35,633 bases of DNA. It comes from Candidatus Gastranaerophilales bacterium. Its GTDB lineage: Bacteria; Cyanobacteriota; Vampirovibrionia; Gastranaerophilales; Gastranaerophilaceae. Location: assembly GCA_928722015.1 (NCBI GenBank), contig CAKMWI010000006.1, positions 1 through 35,633 on the forward strand. The letters run 5' to 3'. The notes beneath the pieces are model-generated. The model had not been told where the DNA came from and searched no databases. It was given only the letters and a program-made list of their open reading frames with translations. Positions 24,165 to 34,543 of this stretch are shown one piece after another (the first letter of the stretch is position 1; each line of letters begins with the position of its first letter). The translations under genes were made by a program, and so were the position numbers.

Positions 24165-24548
24165 ATGCAAGAAGAGATTATCGAGCTTAGAGAAGAACTG
24201 GAAGATAAAAAGTTAAAAAAGTTCAATTGGGGTGCTTTTTTAGGAACCTGGCTTTGGGGTATTGGCAATAGAATTAATCATTGGAGTGTTTATGTTGCAT
24301 TTGTCATCTTTGTCTTACAGCTTATAAAAATACCTGTAACAGGTGTAGTTGGTCTTGTTCTATCAATATATATGGGTATCATTGGTAATAATCTTGCTTA
24401 TAACAAATCATCAAAAACTTATAAAGATATTGATGAATTTATTGATATTCAGAAAAAATGGGCAATATGGATGCTGGTTTTCTCAATAATTGTATTTGCA
24501 GGGTCTTTCATTTGGGGATTTTTTAATAATACAACTACTGTAGAATAA
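24165..24548 (+). CDS. Small multi-pass membrane protein
   Basis: A 127-residue protein with a charged N-terminus (EEIIELREELEDKKLKKF), then NWGAFLGTWLWGIGN and three hydrophobic segments (about 30-48, 50-68 and 98-118). The pattern of FNWGAF, a membrane hairpin with GIIGNNLAYN, then an FIDIQKKW segment before the last helix resembles DUF2628-like small membrane proteins, of unknown function. ATG 24165 is favoured over TTG 24153, because GGGAGA sits 4-9 bases before it. A strong promoter precedes it, so it is a single-gene unit. No terminator hairpin is obvious downstream. Confidence 0.75.
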   Translation: MQEEIIELREELEDKKLKKFNWGAFLGTWLWGIGNRINHWSVYVAFVIFVLQLIKIPVTGVVGLVLSIYMGIIGNNLAYNKSSKTYKDIDEFIDIQKKWAIWMLVFSIIVFAGSFIWGFFNNTTTVE

Positions 24549-24563
24549 ATATATTTTTCAAGT

Positions 24564-25730
24564 CTATTGTGAACGTAATTTATTAATAAATTTTTCAAGT
24601 CTGCTGATTGCTTCTTTTAAGTTTTCAAGCGAATATGCATAGGATATTCTTAAAAATCCTTCACCACTTTGTCCAAAAGCTGTTCCGGGAACAGCAGCTA
24701 CTTTTTCTTCTTCCAGAAATTTTGTTGCAAATTCTTCACTTGTCATACCAAATTCTTTAATGCAAGGAAACACATAAAAAGCTCCGTATGGTTCAAAACA
24801 TTGTAGGTTCATTTCTTTAAATGCATTTATTAGAAATCTTCGACGTTGGTTATAAGCTGTTTTCATTTTTTCAACATCTTCGTCTCCATGTCTAAGGGCT
24901 TCTACTGCAGCGTATTGACTGATTGTAGGTGCACACATAATAGCATATTGATGGATTTTGGTCATTTGTTTAATAATTTCTTCCGGTGCACAAGCATATC
25001 CTAAACGCCAGCCTGTCATCGCATAAGCTTTTGAAAATCCGTTTATTAAGATAGTTCTTTCTTTCATTCCGGGAATTTCTGCGATTGATACATGTTTTCC
25101 TTTGTATGTCAAAGCACTGTATATTTCATCTGACATAACAAAAATATCTTTTTCTATAATTACTTTTGCAATTTTTTCTAAATCCTCACGTTCCATAATT
25201 GCACCTGTTGGATTGTTAGGATATGGTAATATAAGTATTTTTGTTTTATCAGTTATAGCATTTTCTAATTCTTCAGGAGTGAGCCGAAATTCATTTTCAG
25301 CTTTTAAATCGATTATAACAGGTTTTGCTCCTGCCAAATATGCACAAGGTTCGTACGAAACATAGGATGGTTGAGGGATAATTACTTCATCTTGTGGATT
25401 TATCATTGCTCGTAATCCGATATCAATAGCTTCTGAGCCACCTACTGTTACAATTGTTTCTGTAAAAGGATTGTAATCTAAATTTTGATGCCGTTTTAGA
25501 TAGTTACATATTTCTATTCTTAAGTCTTTTAATCCGGCATTAGAAGTATAAAATGTACGACCTTTTTCAAAAGAGTATATTCCTTCATCTCTTATATGCC
25601 AGGGTGTTTCAAAATCAGGTTCTCCAACACCTAAAGATATAGCATCTTTCATTTCACTCACTATATCAAAAAATTTTCTAATTCCTGAAGGTTTTATATT
25701 TTGAACTTTTTCTGAAATAGGATTTTTCAT
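24564..25730 (-). CDS. Pyridoxal-phosphate aminotransferase, class I
   Basis: A 388-residue aspartate-aminotransferase-family enzyme. The Schiff-base lysine is K234 in GFSKAYAMTGWRLGY; PNNPTG (171-176), DEIYS (201-205) and the late arginine FLRISYA complete the active site. Family members of this type transaminate aspartate, aromatic or N-acetyl-diaminopimelate substrates; I cannot tell which here. Its start overlaps the stop of the Lrp/AsnC gene by four bases (ATGA), so the two are co-translated, an arrangement seen for YugH/YugG-type pairs in Bacillus. The regulator probably senses the amino acid made or consumed. Confidence 0.93.
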   Translation of the reverse strand: MKNPISEKVQNIKPSGIRKFFDIVSEMKDAISLGVGEPDFETPWHIRDEGIYSFEKGRTFYTSNAGLKDLRIEICNYLKRHQNLDYNPFTETIVTVGGSEAIDIGLRAMINPQDEVIIPQPSYVSYEPCAYLAGAKPVIIDLKAENEFRLTPEELENAITDKTKILILPYPNNPTGAIMEREDLEKIAKVIIEKDIFVMSDEIYSALTYKGKHVSIAEIPGMKERTILINGFSKAYAMTGWRLGYACAPEEIIKQMTKIHQYAIMCAPTISQYAAVEALRHGDEDVEKMKTAYNQRRRFLINAFKEMNLQCFEPYGAFYVFPCIKEFGMTSEEFATKFLEEEKVAAVPGTAFGQSGEGFLRISYAYSLENLKEAISRLEKFINKLRSQ

Positions 25731-26209
25731 GGGGTAATAACCTCTCTGTTATCTTCGTATTTTTTATCTAAAATAGTTCCATGATCTTTATATTTTTTCA
25801 GGATAAAATGTGTTGCGGTACTAAGTATACTATCGAGTGTAGATAACTTGTCAGAAACAAATCCTGATATTTCTTTTAAGGATTTTTCTTCAAGAATTAC
25901 CAATAAATCATAGCCTCCGGAAATTAAATAGACTGCTCGCACTTCCGGATAATTATATATTCTTTCTGCGATTTTATCAAATCCTTGACCACGTTGTGGT
26001 GTAACTCGTACTTCAATTAATGCTGTTACTTTCTCAATAGAGGTTTTATCCCAGTCTATGAGAGTATGGTATCCGCAGATTATTCCTTCATTTTCCAGTG
26101 CGGATAGCTCATTAGCTACTTCTAATTCATCAGCGTCGAGAAGAACGGCTAGTTCTTTTAAGCTCATTTTACTGTTTTTTTCAATAATAGATAGTAATTC
26201 TTCTCTCAT
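25727..26209 (-). CDS. Lrp/AsnC family regulator
   Basis: A 160-residue transcription regulator. It has an N-terminal winged helix (about 1-55, SLKELAVLLDADELEVANEL), then the RAM/AsnC effector domain (VTALIEVRVTPQRGQGFD to AVYLISGGYDLLVILE), and a short tail. It normally forms octamers that bind amino acids. ATG 26209 follows AAAGGAG at good spacing. The dyad CATTACT/AGTAATG lies 28 bases upstream. It precedes and overlaps the aminotransferase gene by ATGA, so it is likely the local controller of that gene. Confidence 0.93.
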   Translation of the reverse strand: MREELLSIIEKNSKMSLKELAVLLDADELEVANELSALENEGIICGYHTLIDWDKTSIEKVTALIEVRVTPQRGQGFDKIAERIYNYPEVRAVYLISGGYDLLVILEEKSLKEISGFVSDKLSTLDSILSTATHFILKKYKDHGTILDKKYEDNREVITP

Positions 26210-26236
26210 ATAGTTTCTCCTTTATAATTGTAAAAG

Positions 26237-26254
26237 CATTACTTTTTAGTAATG
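26237..26254 (-). promoter_or_regulatory. CATTACT-N4-AGTAATG dyad
   Basis: A perfect 7+7 inverted repeat between the WG-repeat gene stop and the Lrp/AsnC start, both on the minus strand. It could be an autoregulatory operator for the Lrp/AsnC gene, or a weak terminator for the WG gene, since CTTTT follows it on the minus strand. Confidence 0.4.
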
Positions 26255-26279
26255 AAGGGTATCAATTTACATTTTTGTA

Positions 26280-27197
26280 TTATTTTATTTGTTTTTTTAA
26301 TTCATCTCTTATGTCAGAAAGTGGTCCGTTATTAGGATTTCGGACATTTTGATAATATTTTTTTATATATGTTATAGGATATTTAGGAATCCAACTGAAT
26401 TTCATAAAAATTGAAACTGTTTCTGCACCTTGAGATAACATAAGTTCATCAATAGTATCTTCATGTGCCGGGGATATTGAAGAAAATATTTTAATTAAAT
26501 AATCTGAAAAAGTTAATACAGAATATCCAGCTCCGACACCGGTATTCAGTACAATATTATAAAGGTTTAAATCTTCTTTTGTTGCCAGTTTGTGTTTTGC
26601 ATCTGCAGGTAATGTTAAAGTGTCAGCTTTTACTTGTTCGAGTTCATACCATTCTCCATTGTATTTTAGTCTCATTACGTTAGGTTTTGGCATGTATATA
26701 TCTTCAAATTCATTTTCTAATATAACTTTTCCGTCGTACCCTACAATGCCATATTTATAGTTTTTGTAGGTTAAAAACATTTGTCCGTATAGAATATCAA
26801 TTCTTGAATATATAGGTGAAACTACAATTTTTCCATATTCATCATATATTCCATAGTCGTTGTCATTCCCGAATTTTGCAAATTTATTTACGACACGCTC
26901 GGTGTGTCTGAATTTTATATCAACAAGAATGTTTCCATTTGAATCAATTAATCCGAATTTATTTTTTTTATTCTGTACAATCCAGGAATGTGTTCCTAAT
27001 CTAATGAGCTTTTTATATTCGGGATTAACAATAATATTATTGTTTTTATCTTTTAGGCCCCACAGATTATTCTCGTTGAATGTTATGACATCTGATGTTG
27101 TTAGAGTAGCGGGTAATGCTGCTTCAATTGCGTTTACTTCAGATGTTGAATATAGAAACGTAATAAATAAACCTATTATAATTAATAATTTTTTCAT
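26280..27197 (-). CDS. Secreted WG-repeat protein
   Basis: A 305-residue exported protein. Residues 1-23 are a signal peptide (MKKLLIIIGLFITFLYSTSEVNA). WG-repeat units follow at about 45-180: LWGLKDKNNNIIVNPEYKKL, FGLIDSNGNILVDIKF, YGIYDEYGKIVVSPIY and YGIVGYDGKVILENEF, each an aromatic-Gly strand pair. WG repeats are beta-propeller-like or bacteriophage/cell-surface modules of unsettled role. The C-terminal third (about 205-305) is not repeat and is unrecognised. There is no Shine-Dalgarno sequence; TATCAT lies six bases before ATG. It is divergent from the AsmA-like gene, with about 55 bases between starts. Confidence 0.8.
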   Translation of the reverse strand: MKKLLIIIGLFITFLYSTSEVNAIEAALPATLTTSDVITFNENNLWGLKDKNNNIIVNPEYKKLIRLGTHSWIVQNKKNKFGLIDSNGNILVDIKFRHTERVVNKFAKFGNDNDYGIYDEYGKIVVSPIYSRIDILYGQMFLTYKNYKYGIVGYDGKVILENEFEDIYMPKPNVMRLKYNGEWYELEQVKADTLTLPADAKHKLATKEDLNLYNIVLNTGVGAGYSVLTFSDYLIKIFSSISPAHEDTIDELMLSQGAETVSIFMKFSWIPKYPITYIKKYYQNVRNPNNGPLSDIRDELKKQIK

Positions 27198-27224
27198 AAT
27201 AGAATGATAGCATAAAATTAATTA

Positions 27225-27233
27225 TGTTATAAT
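27225..27233 (+). promoter_or_regulatory. Extended -10 promoter
   Basis: TGTTATAAT (TG, one base, TATAAT) about 20 bases before ATG 27253. It overlaps the region that also promotes the divergent WG-repeat gene, so the two promoters are back to back. Confidence 0.55.
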
Positions 27234-27252
27234 ATGTTTGGGAAATTATTAT

Positions 27253-30074
27253 ATGAAAAGAGAACAAATAAAATCAGTTGCTACGTTTATTTCGGTAACG
27301 GCATGTTTTATATTTTTATCAGTTGTATTTTTAATGTTTGGTTATTTAAAAATATTACCTTGGGCTGTTTCCAACCCTAAGGTTATTAGTTATGTAGAAA
27401 ATGTTTCTTCTAAATCATTAAAAACAAATGTTGAAATATCAAATCCTGTTTTAAAAACAGAAATTTCTCCAAATTTATATTTTAGTGTGGATAAAGTAAA
27501 ACTTTCTGACAAGAATAAAGTTCTTCTGGATATTGAAGATTTAAATGTAGATATTTCTTTTTCAAAATTATTAAAAAAAGAAATATTAATAAATAAAGTT
27601 GCCTTAAACAACTTTTATATTGATGTGAATTCTATTTTAAACTTGCCGGTATTTGGCCAAAAATCAGAATCAAAAAGTGATTGGAAAGTTGATATTTTTA
27701 ATTCAGTTCTTTCTGTTGATAACTCTGATATTTTTTATAAAGTTGATAAAAATACAACAGTAAAACTGTCTATAAAAGATTTAAATATTGATGATAATAT
27801 TAAAAAAAAATATATACACTATAAAGTAAATACAATTATTTCAAAAGGTAAGAATACTCTGACTGTCAAGACAACTGATGGTGGGCATGTTTATATTCTG
27901 GATAAGAAAAAAATTGTTATTAATCAATCAAAAATCGATATAAATGATTCTGCAATTTATGCAAAAGGAAGTGTTGATAATAATGCAAATTATAATATTA
28001 CTCTATCATCTAAAACATTTGAAATTCCTGCTGTAATTGATTTGTTAAATTCTCAAATAGTTGCAAATAATTTGGTTGAGCAATTGGTTTATTTTAAAGA
28101 TATTGATGGTAATTTTGATTTTAATATTAATGCATCAAATAAGGGAATAAACGGACAAGTTGATTTAAATAGACTATCATTTAAACTTGTACCTTTTAGT
28201 AATTTGCCAATATTATTGAATCAAGGTAAAGTTTCGTTTGATAACAACAATATTCATCTAAAAGATTTTAAAGGTTATTATAATGGTAAAAGTTCTAATA
28301 AAATGGATTTTGAGGGGTCAGTTAAAGATTATTTAAAGTCTGTTGATACTGACTTAGTAGGAAATGCTCTGGTAACAAATGATTTTTCAACTAATTATTT
28401 GTCAAAAATGATTGGTTATCCTGTACAAATTAAAGGTGAAGCGGCAACAAGAGTTAGATTAAAATCAAAGTATAATAAGATAGATTTGGTTTGGTTGTAT
28501 TTATTTAAAAAAGGTAGCGGATTCGTTATTGATGGCGAGGAATCTGTTATGAACAATCTTGCAAACCGTGTTGTTGCAGCTAAAGTTCATTTTGAAGATA
28601 TGCTTTTGGATATAAAATCTATTGATTATTATGCAGGTAACCCTGATGATAATAGACCGGATAAACATATTCCTATTTTAAGTATGCGCGGCAAAATAGA
28701 TTTTTCAAACGGAGAAACTTTTATAAAACACTTTGGAATGGAACTTCCAAAGCCTATGCCAAGTGGTTTTATAAATTTGTTAGCTAAACAAAAATTCTTT
28801 AAAGGAGGTACCTTTACTGGCTATATTGATGTCTTAAATAAAAAAGGTTGTCCTCCAAAAATAAAAGCGGATATGAAAGTTGCTGATTTAAGAATTCCAT
28901 CTCAAAGGTTGTATATTAAATCAGGAGAATTTAAAACTGATAGAAATAATATGAATATTTCGGCAGCTGGTAAATATAGACGTTCATCTTATGATTTGTC
29001 AGGTACCATTTTGAATGAAATCAAGTTGCCGATAGTAGTAAAAAATATTGCATTATCTTTAGATTCAGTTGACGTTGAGAGATATTTAAAAGTTTTCAAT
29101 GCACAGAAGCCAACTGAAGTTTCAAATGATGTCAATGCAGTTATTGCTGAATCTGTTGAAAAGGGTGCAAATATTGATGAAAATGATGATGAAGATGTTA
29201 CGCAGACTTTTGATTTAGCAAATTTGATTGTTGAAGAATGTATATTGAAGGTAGAAAAAGGGTTTTTACAAAAGTATTAATTTTTCGAATGTTGCTGCAA
29301 ATTTATCGTTGGATAAAAATAGTGTTTTAAAAATAAATACTAATAAATTTGATATTGCAGAAGGTTCAACACTGGCAAAGAATTAATTGTGATTTGAAAA
29401 AACATAAGTATTCAATTTGGTTGGCTTTGGTTAAAGTTAATTCGGATATAATGGCCTCTTCGCTTCTTAATTTATCAAAAGAAATAAATGGTAAAGCAAG
29501 TGGTTTAATTGAGTTAAATACAGATGAATCTTTAAAGCTTAACGGAAGAATTCGTTTTAGAATTGCCGATGGGGTTATACCTAAAATAGGGTTTGTTGAA
29601 TATGCAATGAAAGCTGCTGCATTATTTAGAAATCCGTTAACAATGATTAGCCCGACTGTAATATCAGATTTAGTTTCTATTCCAGAAGGTCGTTTTGAAC
29701 AAATTGACGGGGATTTATTGTTAAAAGATAATGTTGTTCAACCTATGATGATTAAATCATCAGCTCCACAATGTAAGTTCATATATTGTTGGAACTTATA
29801 ATTTGGAAAATCAAGATGCGGCTCTTCGGTATTTATACAAAATTTTCTAATAGACGTAAGGGTGTATATGGATTTTTGAGAAATTTATCTTTAAATAGTC
29901 TTGCAAATAGAATACCTCTTGGAAGTCGTAACGATAGTAACTATTATGAATCAGAAATTTCTCGTATTCCGCCTATTGATGCAGATGAAGAAGACTGTCA
30001 AAATATTTTTAACAAAGGTTGATGGAGATATTGAGCATAATAATTTCTTATCATCTCTTAAAAAGATTAAATAA
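27253..30074 (+). CDS. AsmA/TamB-like envelope protein, several frameshifts
   Basis: A large protein of about 940 residues when frames are joined. One N-terminal membrane anchor (TFISVTACFIFLSVVFLMFGYL) is followed by long repeats of beta-strand-rich sequence such as LLDIEDLNVDISFSKLLK and LLKKEILINKVALNNFYID, typical of AsmA/TamB-like proteins that span the periplasm and are implicated in outer-membrane lipid or protein transport. The frame breaks near 29265-29275, 29375-29395, 29780-29800 and 29995-30005. Joined pieces (29275-29385, 29390-29790 and others) keep the family pattern, for example GVIPKIGFVEYAMKAAALF. The likely true stop is the TAA at 30072-30074. ATG 27253 is preferred to the upstream TTG 27238. 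Confidence 0.75.
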
Positions 30075-30110
30075 AGTTATTATATATATATTTAAAATAT
30101 GTTGTAAATT

Positions 30111-30187
30111 AACCTCCTTTATAGCATAATATTTTTGATTATATGAATGAAAATTAATCTGTGTGAATTAAGAATATTATGGAGGTT
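30111..30187 (+). promoter_or_regulatory. Leader with self-complementary Shine-Dalgarno region
   Basis: AACCTCC at 30111-30117 is a perfect complement of GGAGGTT at 30181-30187, the ribosome-binding site of the Na/Pi transporter gene. The two could form a long-range hairpin that hides the site. The remaining sequence of the 125-base gap is AT-rich, with no other gene. Confidence 0.3.
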
Positions 30188-30199
30188 TAAATATATTAT

Positions 30200-31976
30200 A
30201 TGGATATATTTTCGATATTTACCTTATGCGGAGGGCTGGCATTTTTTCTTTATGGAATGATTGTAATGTCCGCCGGATTAGAAAAAATTGCCGGAGGAAA
30301 AATGGAGAAGTTGTTAGAAAAAATGACTTCTAATCCTATCAAAAGTTTTGCTCTTGGTGCTGGAATTACAATAGCGGTCCAAAGTTCGTCAGCGGTAACA
30401 GTTATGCTTGTAGGATTTGTAAATTCCGGTATTATGAGGCTTTCGCAGGCTATAGGTATTATCATGGGGTCTAATGTTGGGACTACGATAACTTCTTGGA
30501 TTCTGAGTTTATCAGGAATTCAAAGTACAAATTTCTTTTTAAGATTATTAAAACCCGAGTCATTTTGTCCGTTGTTGGCATTGCTCGGGGTTATTTTTAT
30601 AATGACTTCAAAAAATAATTTATCTCGTAGGAAAAGTGTAGGAACATTTCTTGTAGGATTCTGCTGTTTTGATGTTTGGTATGGAATTAATGTCTAATTC
30701 AATGGCTCCGCTTGCAGATGATCCTAAATTTTCTCATGTTTTAACATTGTTTAAAAATCCTATTTTAGGGCTTATGGTAGGTATGATTGTTACGGCTATT
30801 ATTCAAAGTTCTGCAGCTTCAGTAGGTATGCTTCAGGCTCTTTCGATGACCGGAGGAATATCCTATGCTGTTGCTGTTCCTATTATAATTGGGCAAAATA
30901 TTGGAACATGTATTACTGCTGTATTATCAAGTATTGGAGTTACAAACTAATGCTAAACGAGTTGCTATTGTCCATGTTGCATTTAACGTTTTGGGTGCTT
31001 TAATATTTTTGCCTATTTATGAAGTTGGACATTATTTTTATAAATTATCCTTTTAATGAAGCTACTAATCCTTTTGGAATAGCTGTTTGTCACTCTATTT
31101 TTAATATTGCAACAACTATTGTGTTATTCCCGTTTGCAAAGCAATTAGAAAGGTTAGCACTATTTGTTATTAAAGATAAAAAGGATGAAAAAGGTGTTAT
31201 TCTTGATGAAAGACTTCTTCTTACTCCTTCGATTGCCATAGCGCAATGTTATAAGACAACAGGCACAATGGCAAAAATTACAAGGGAGACCCTTGTTATG
31301 TCAGTAAGAATGCTTAAGCAGTATAACCCTAGGGTTGCTGAAGTTATAAATAAGAATGAAATTTTAATTGACAAATACCAAGATTACTTTGGAATCTTTT
31401 CTTCAAAAACTGTCAGGAAAAGAGCTTTCAGATGAAGATAGTAATAAAATATCTCAATTGATTTTGTCTATTTCTGATTTTGAAAAGATTGCAGATCATG
31501 CAATACATATTCTTAATCTTGCAACAAAAATGCATCGTAAAGAGTGGAAATTATCTCCAGAAACAGGTTGAAGAATTGAAACATGTTGTAAATGCTGTAA
31601 AAGAAGTTTTTGACGTAACGGTCAATGCGTTTGTATATCATAATATTACAACAGCGTATCATGTTGAACCTTTGGAACAAGTTGTGGATGATATTTCTTA
31701 TGTTGCTAAGAAAAACCACATTAAAAGAGTAAAAAAAGAAAAATCTCATATAAAAAGAGGTTTTGTATATGCTGAAATTTTGAATGATTTAGAACGTATA
31801 TCTGATCATTGTTCAAATATTGCAACGAATATAATTCAATCTGTTAATGCTTCTATTCCAAAACATGTATTAAAGAATAAATTAAAAAGAGTCTAACAGC
31901 GATGATTTTTCACATACTGTAGAAGAATTTAAATCCCATTATGCAGTTGAACCTATTACCAAATAGTGTGAGGTAT
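30200..31976 (+). CDS. Na/Pi cotransporter family protein, several frameshifts
   Basis: Membrane phosphate:sodium symporter (NptA/PNaS family) with a C-terminal PhoU-like domain. The duplicated QSSS-type signatures are visible: VQSSSAVTVMLVGFVNSG near residue 65, and IIQSSAASVGMLQALSMTGG in the second half, with GSNVGTTITSWI and GQNIGTCITAVL. The PhoU-like helices start near 31260 (TETLVMSVRMLKQ-type sequence) and run to KSHYAVEPITK. Frame breaks lie near 30660, 30945, 31030-31045, 31375, 31560 and 31895; all pieces remain family-like. It probably imports phosphate, or keeps intracellular phosphate in balance. The stop is TAG 31974-31976. GGAGG lies 14 bases before ATG 30200. Confidence 0.85.
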
Positions 31977-31981
31977 TATAT

Positions 31982-32757
31982 ATGGCAATTTTGATAAATA
32001 AAGATACTGAAAAATATACGCTTGAAAATATTTATACTGTTTCTATTTCTGAGGCGGATATGCGGTATGCCATAAAACCTGCAGTGCTTTTAAATTATAT
32101 GCAAGATTTGCGGCAAAATCTATTGATCGTTTAGGGCATGAATATTGTTGGGGATGAATTGTATAAAAAAGGACGCGGTTGGTTTCTGATTAGATACAGA
32201 ATTGAATTTGATGATTATCCTGTAGGTATGGAAAAAATTCTTATCAAAACAGAAAGTAGAGGCTGTCATAGATTAAATGCTTATCGTGATTTTGAAGGTT
32301 TCGATATTTCGTCAGGAAAAAGATTATTCAGAGCTACAAGTTGTTGGTTATTGTTGAATTAGATACAAAATCTGTTATAAATATCAAACAGGAATACCCT
32401 GAATTTTTTGGATTATAAAAGACGAGAAGATGATTTAATTCTTCAAAAATTACGAACTATAGAATCTTTTGACAGGCAAAAACTTTTCCATGTGAGATAT
32501 GATGATTTAGATATTAACGACATGTTAATAATACTGTGTATATATCCTGGGCAATGGAGGGTCTGGATTATAATTTCCGTTCTTCGCATAAATTAAAAAC
32601 TCTGGATATATATTTTAAACACGAGGTTAAATATGGCGATGATATTATTTCATTGGTTAAAATGGATGAAGAAAATCAGGTTAGTGAACATTTAATAAAA
32701 AATGCTTCAACCGGCGATGAGGTGTGTTTATTGCGATGTTCGTATGTTGCAATATAG
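31982..32757 (+). CDS. Acyl-ACP thioesterase, several frameshifts
   Basis: FatA-like acyl-ACP thioesterase (double hotdog fold) releasing free fatty acid from acyl carrier protein. The first piece, from ATG 31982, reads KYTLENIYTVSISEADMRY and AVLLNYMQDL; the next holds GRGWFLIRYRIEFDDYPVG and ATSCWLLVELD-like sequence; the last holds YISWAMEGLDYNF and DEVCLLRCSYVAI, which belongs to the second hotdog. Frame breaks lie near 32115-32150, 32350-32360, 32415 and 32520-32545. It starts only 5 bases after the transporter stop. An acyl-CoA/ACP ligase follows about 65 bases later, so the pair could recycle fatty acids. Confidence 0.82.
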
Positions 32758-32774
32758 TCATCTGTAAAAATTTA

Positions 32775-32783
32775 TGCTATAAT
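32775..32783 (+). promoter_or_regulatory. Extended -10 promoter
   Basis: TGCTATAAT is an ideal extended -10, about 40 bases before ATG 32823 of the acyl ligase. No -35 at normal distance is visible. It suggests that the ligase has its own promoter. Confidence 0.6.
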
Positions 32784-32822
32784 CTAAAAAAATAAATGTT
32801 TTTAGGCTAAAAGGGAGAATAT

Positions 32823-34488
32823 ATGAAAGAGAATGTGCTGTCTCTGTTAGAAAAAAATACCAAGTTATACGGGGAAAGAATTGCGCTTGGAAAAAGGAAC
32901 AGATATGGATGGAAAGAACTTACATATAAAGGTTTAAGTTTGTTGACTAAACAGTTTGCCAGTTATTTTAATCACTGATTTACAGATGCAAAAAGGGGAA
33001 AAGCTGGCTATTTTATCAGAGTCTATGCCGGAAATGGGTGCATGTTTATTTGCCGCTGTAATTTCTGGTATGGTAACTGTTCCATTAGATAATAAATTAA
33101 CGATTTATAATTAGAATCATTCTTACAAGCTGTCAACCATCTGTATTAGCGGTTTCGCAGGCAAATCTTGATAAAGGGTTGGAGCTTCAGAAAAGAATTT
33201 CCAGCATAAAGCATATAATTTTAATGGATGAACCTCACTGTGATTCATCTTTTCCTAGCTTGTATACATTACCTACAGGGAGAGAATGCAAATGGAGACA
33301 TAGATCTTTAAGAGATACTGCACTAATTATATATACCTCTGGTACAACCGGAGCTCCAAAAGGCGTTCAGACTACTTTTGGAAATATGACAACTCAGGTT
33401 TTAGAAATGTCAAAAATATTGCCTGATATTCTTCCTCATGAAAATGTTAATTTGTTATCTATTTTGCCTATGAATCATTTATTTGAATTAACTGTAGGGT
33501 TTTCAACATTTTTAAATCGCGGTTCTTCAATTTTTTATCCACAAGGTTAAAACCAAAAGATGTATTGGGCGACATGAGGGAAAAGAAGATTGATTTTATG
33601 ATAGTTGTTCCTGCATTTTTGAAATTATTAAAGAATACTATTGAGGCTGACATCAGGTCATTATCAACGGAAGAAAAATTATTGTTTGAAAGATCTTATG
33701 CTGCAGCTGAGTATATAACTGATTTTAATATTAAGCGTCAATTATTTAGAAGTATTTTAGCGAAATTCGAGGTACTTTTACGGTTTTATTACCGGTGGAG
33801 CTCCGTTAGATCCAACAGTTGGTGAATTTTTTGAAAGAATTGGTATAAAAGTTTTTCAATGTTATGGATTATCTGAAACAAGTCCTATTATATCTATTGA
33901 TAGAGGTGATGACAGAAAACTGTTATCGGTAGGACCGGTATTAGATTCTTATGATGCCAAAATTGATGAAGAAACAGGAGAATTATTAGTAAAAGGGCCA
34001 TCTGTAATGAAGGGCTACTATAATAATCCTGAAAAAACAGCTGAAGTTTTGGAACCTGACGGATGGCTTCACACAGGGGATATAGCAGAATTCGATTCTG
34101 ATTCAAGATTATATATTACAGTAGAATTAAAATATGATAGTTCTATCTGGTGGTAAAAAAGTCTTTCCGGAGGAGGTAGAGGCTGTATTAGAGCAAAATC
34201 CTAATTTTGCTGAAGTTTGTGTCTTTGGCGCAACAAGAACTTCCGGAGCAAAGGATGGAACAGAAGAAATAATGACAGTTGTTGTTCCAACAGATGACGT
34301 TATTGCAAAGTATGATAGTGAAGATAAACTACAGAGTTTTATAGGGCAAGAAGTTAAAAATTTATCTGTCCAGTTAGCTCCATATAAACGTCCGGTTAAT
34401 ATTGTTGTTCGTAAGGAACCTTTACCAGAACAGCAACGAGAAAAGTAAAAAGAAACGTTGTAAAAGAAGAAACTATGGCATGTTATTA
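32823..34488 (+). CDS. AMP-dependent acyl-CoA/ACP ligase, several frameshifts
   Basis: Adenylate-forming enzyme that activates a fatty acid with ATP. The AMP-binding loop is IIYTSGTTGAPKGV (near 33330-33365), followed by the conserved FQCYGLSETSPIISI (near 33855-33900), GWLHTGDIAEFD (near 34061-34100) and KNMIVLSGGKKVFPEEVE-like sequence with the lid (IKYDSSIWWxx is the shifted form). Frame breaks are numerous: near 32975, 33100-33115, 33160, 33545, 33765-33780, 34120-34135 and 34430-34440. Joined, they give a full-length ligase of about 550 residues ending ETMACY at TAA 34488. The start ATG follows AAAGGGAG. Type III long-chain substrates are likely but not shown. Confidence 0.82.
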
Positions 34489-34506
34489 ATTATGTATTTA
34501 TTTAGC

Positions 34507-34535
34507 AAAAGGCAGAGACATTCTGCCTTTTGTTT
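34507..34535 (+). terminator. Terminator after the acyl ligase
   Basis: AAAAGGCAGA (34507-34516) pairs perfectly with TCTGCCTTTT (34522-34531) across a 5-nt loop, followed by GTTTT. The next gene starts about 10 bases later. Confidence 0.88.
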
Positions 34536-34543
34536 TGGTGAAT

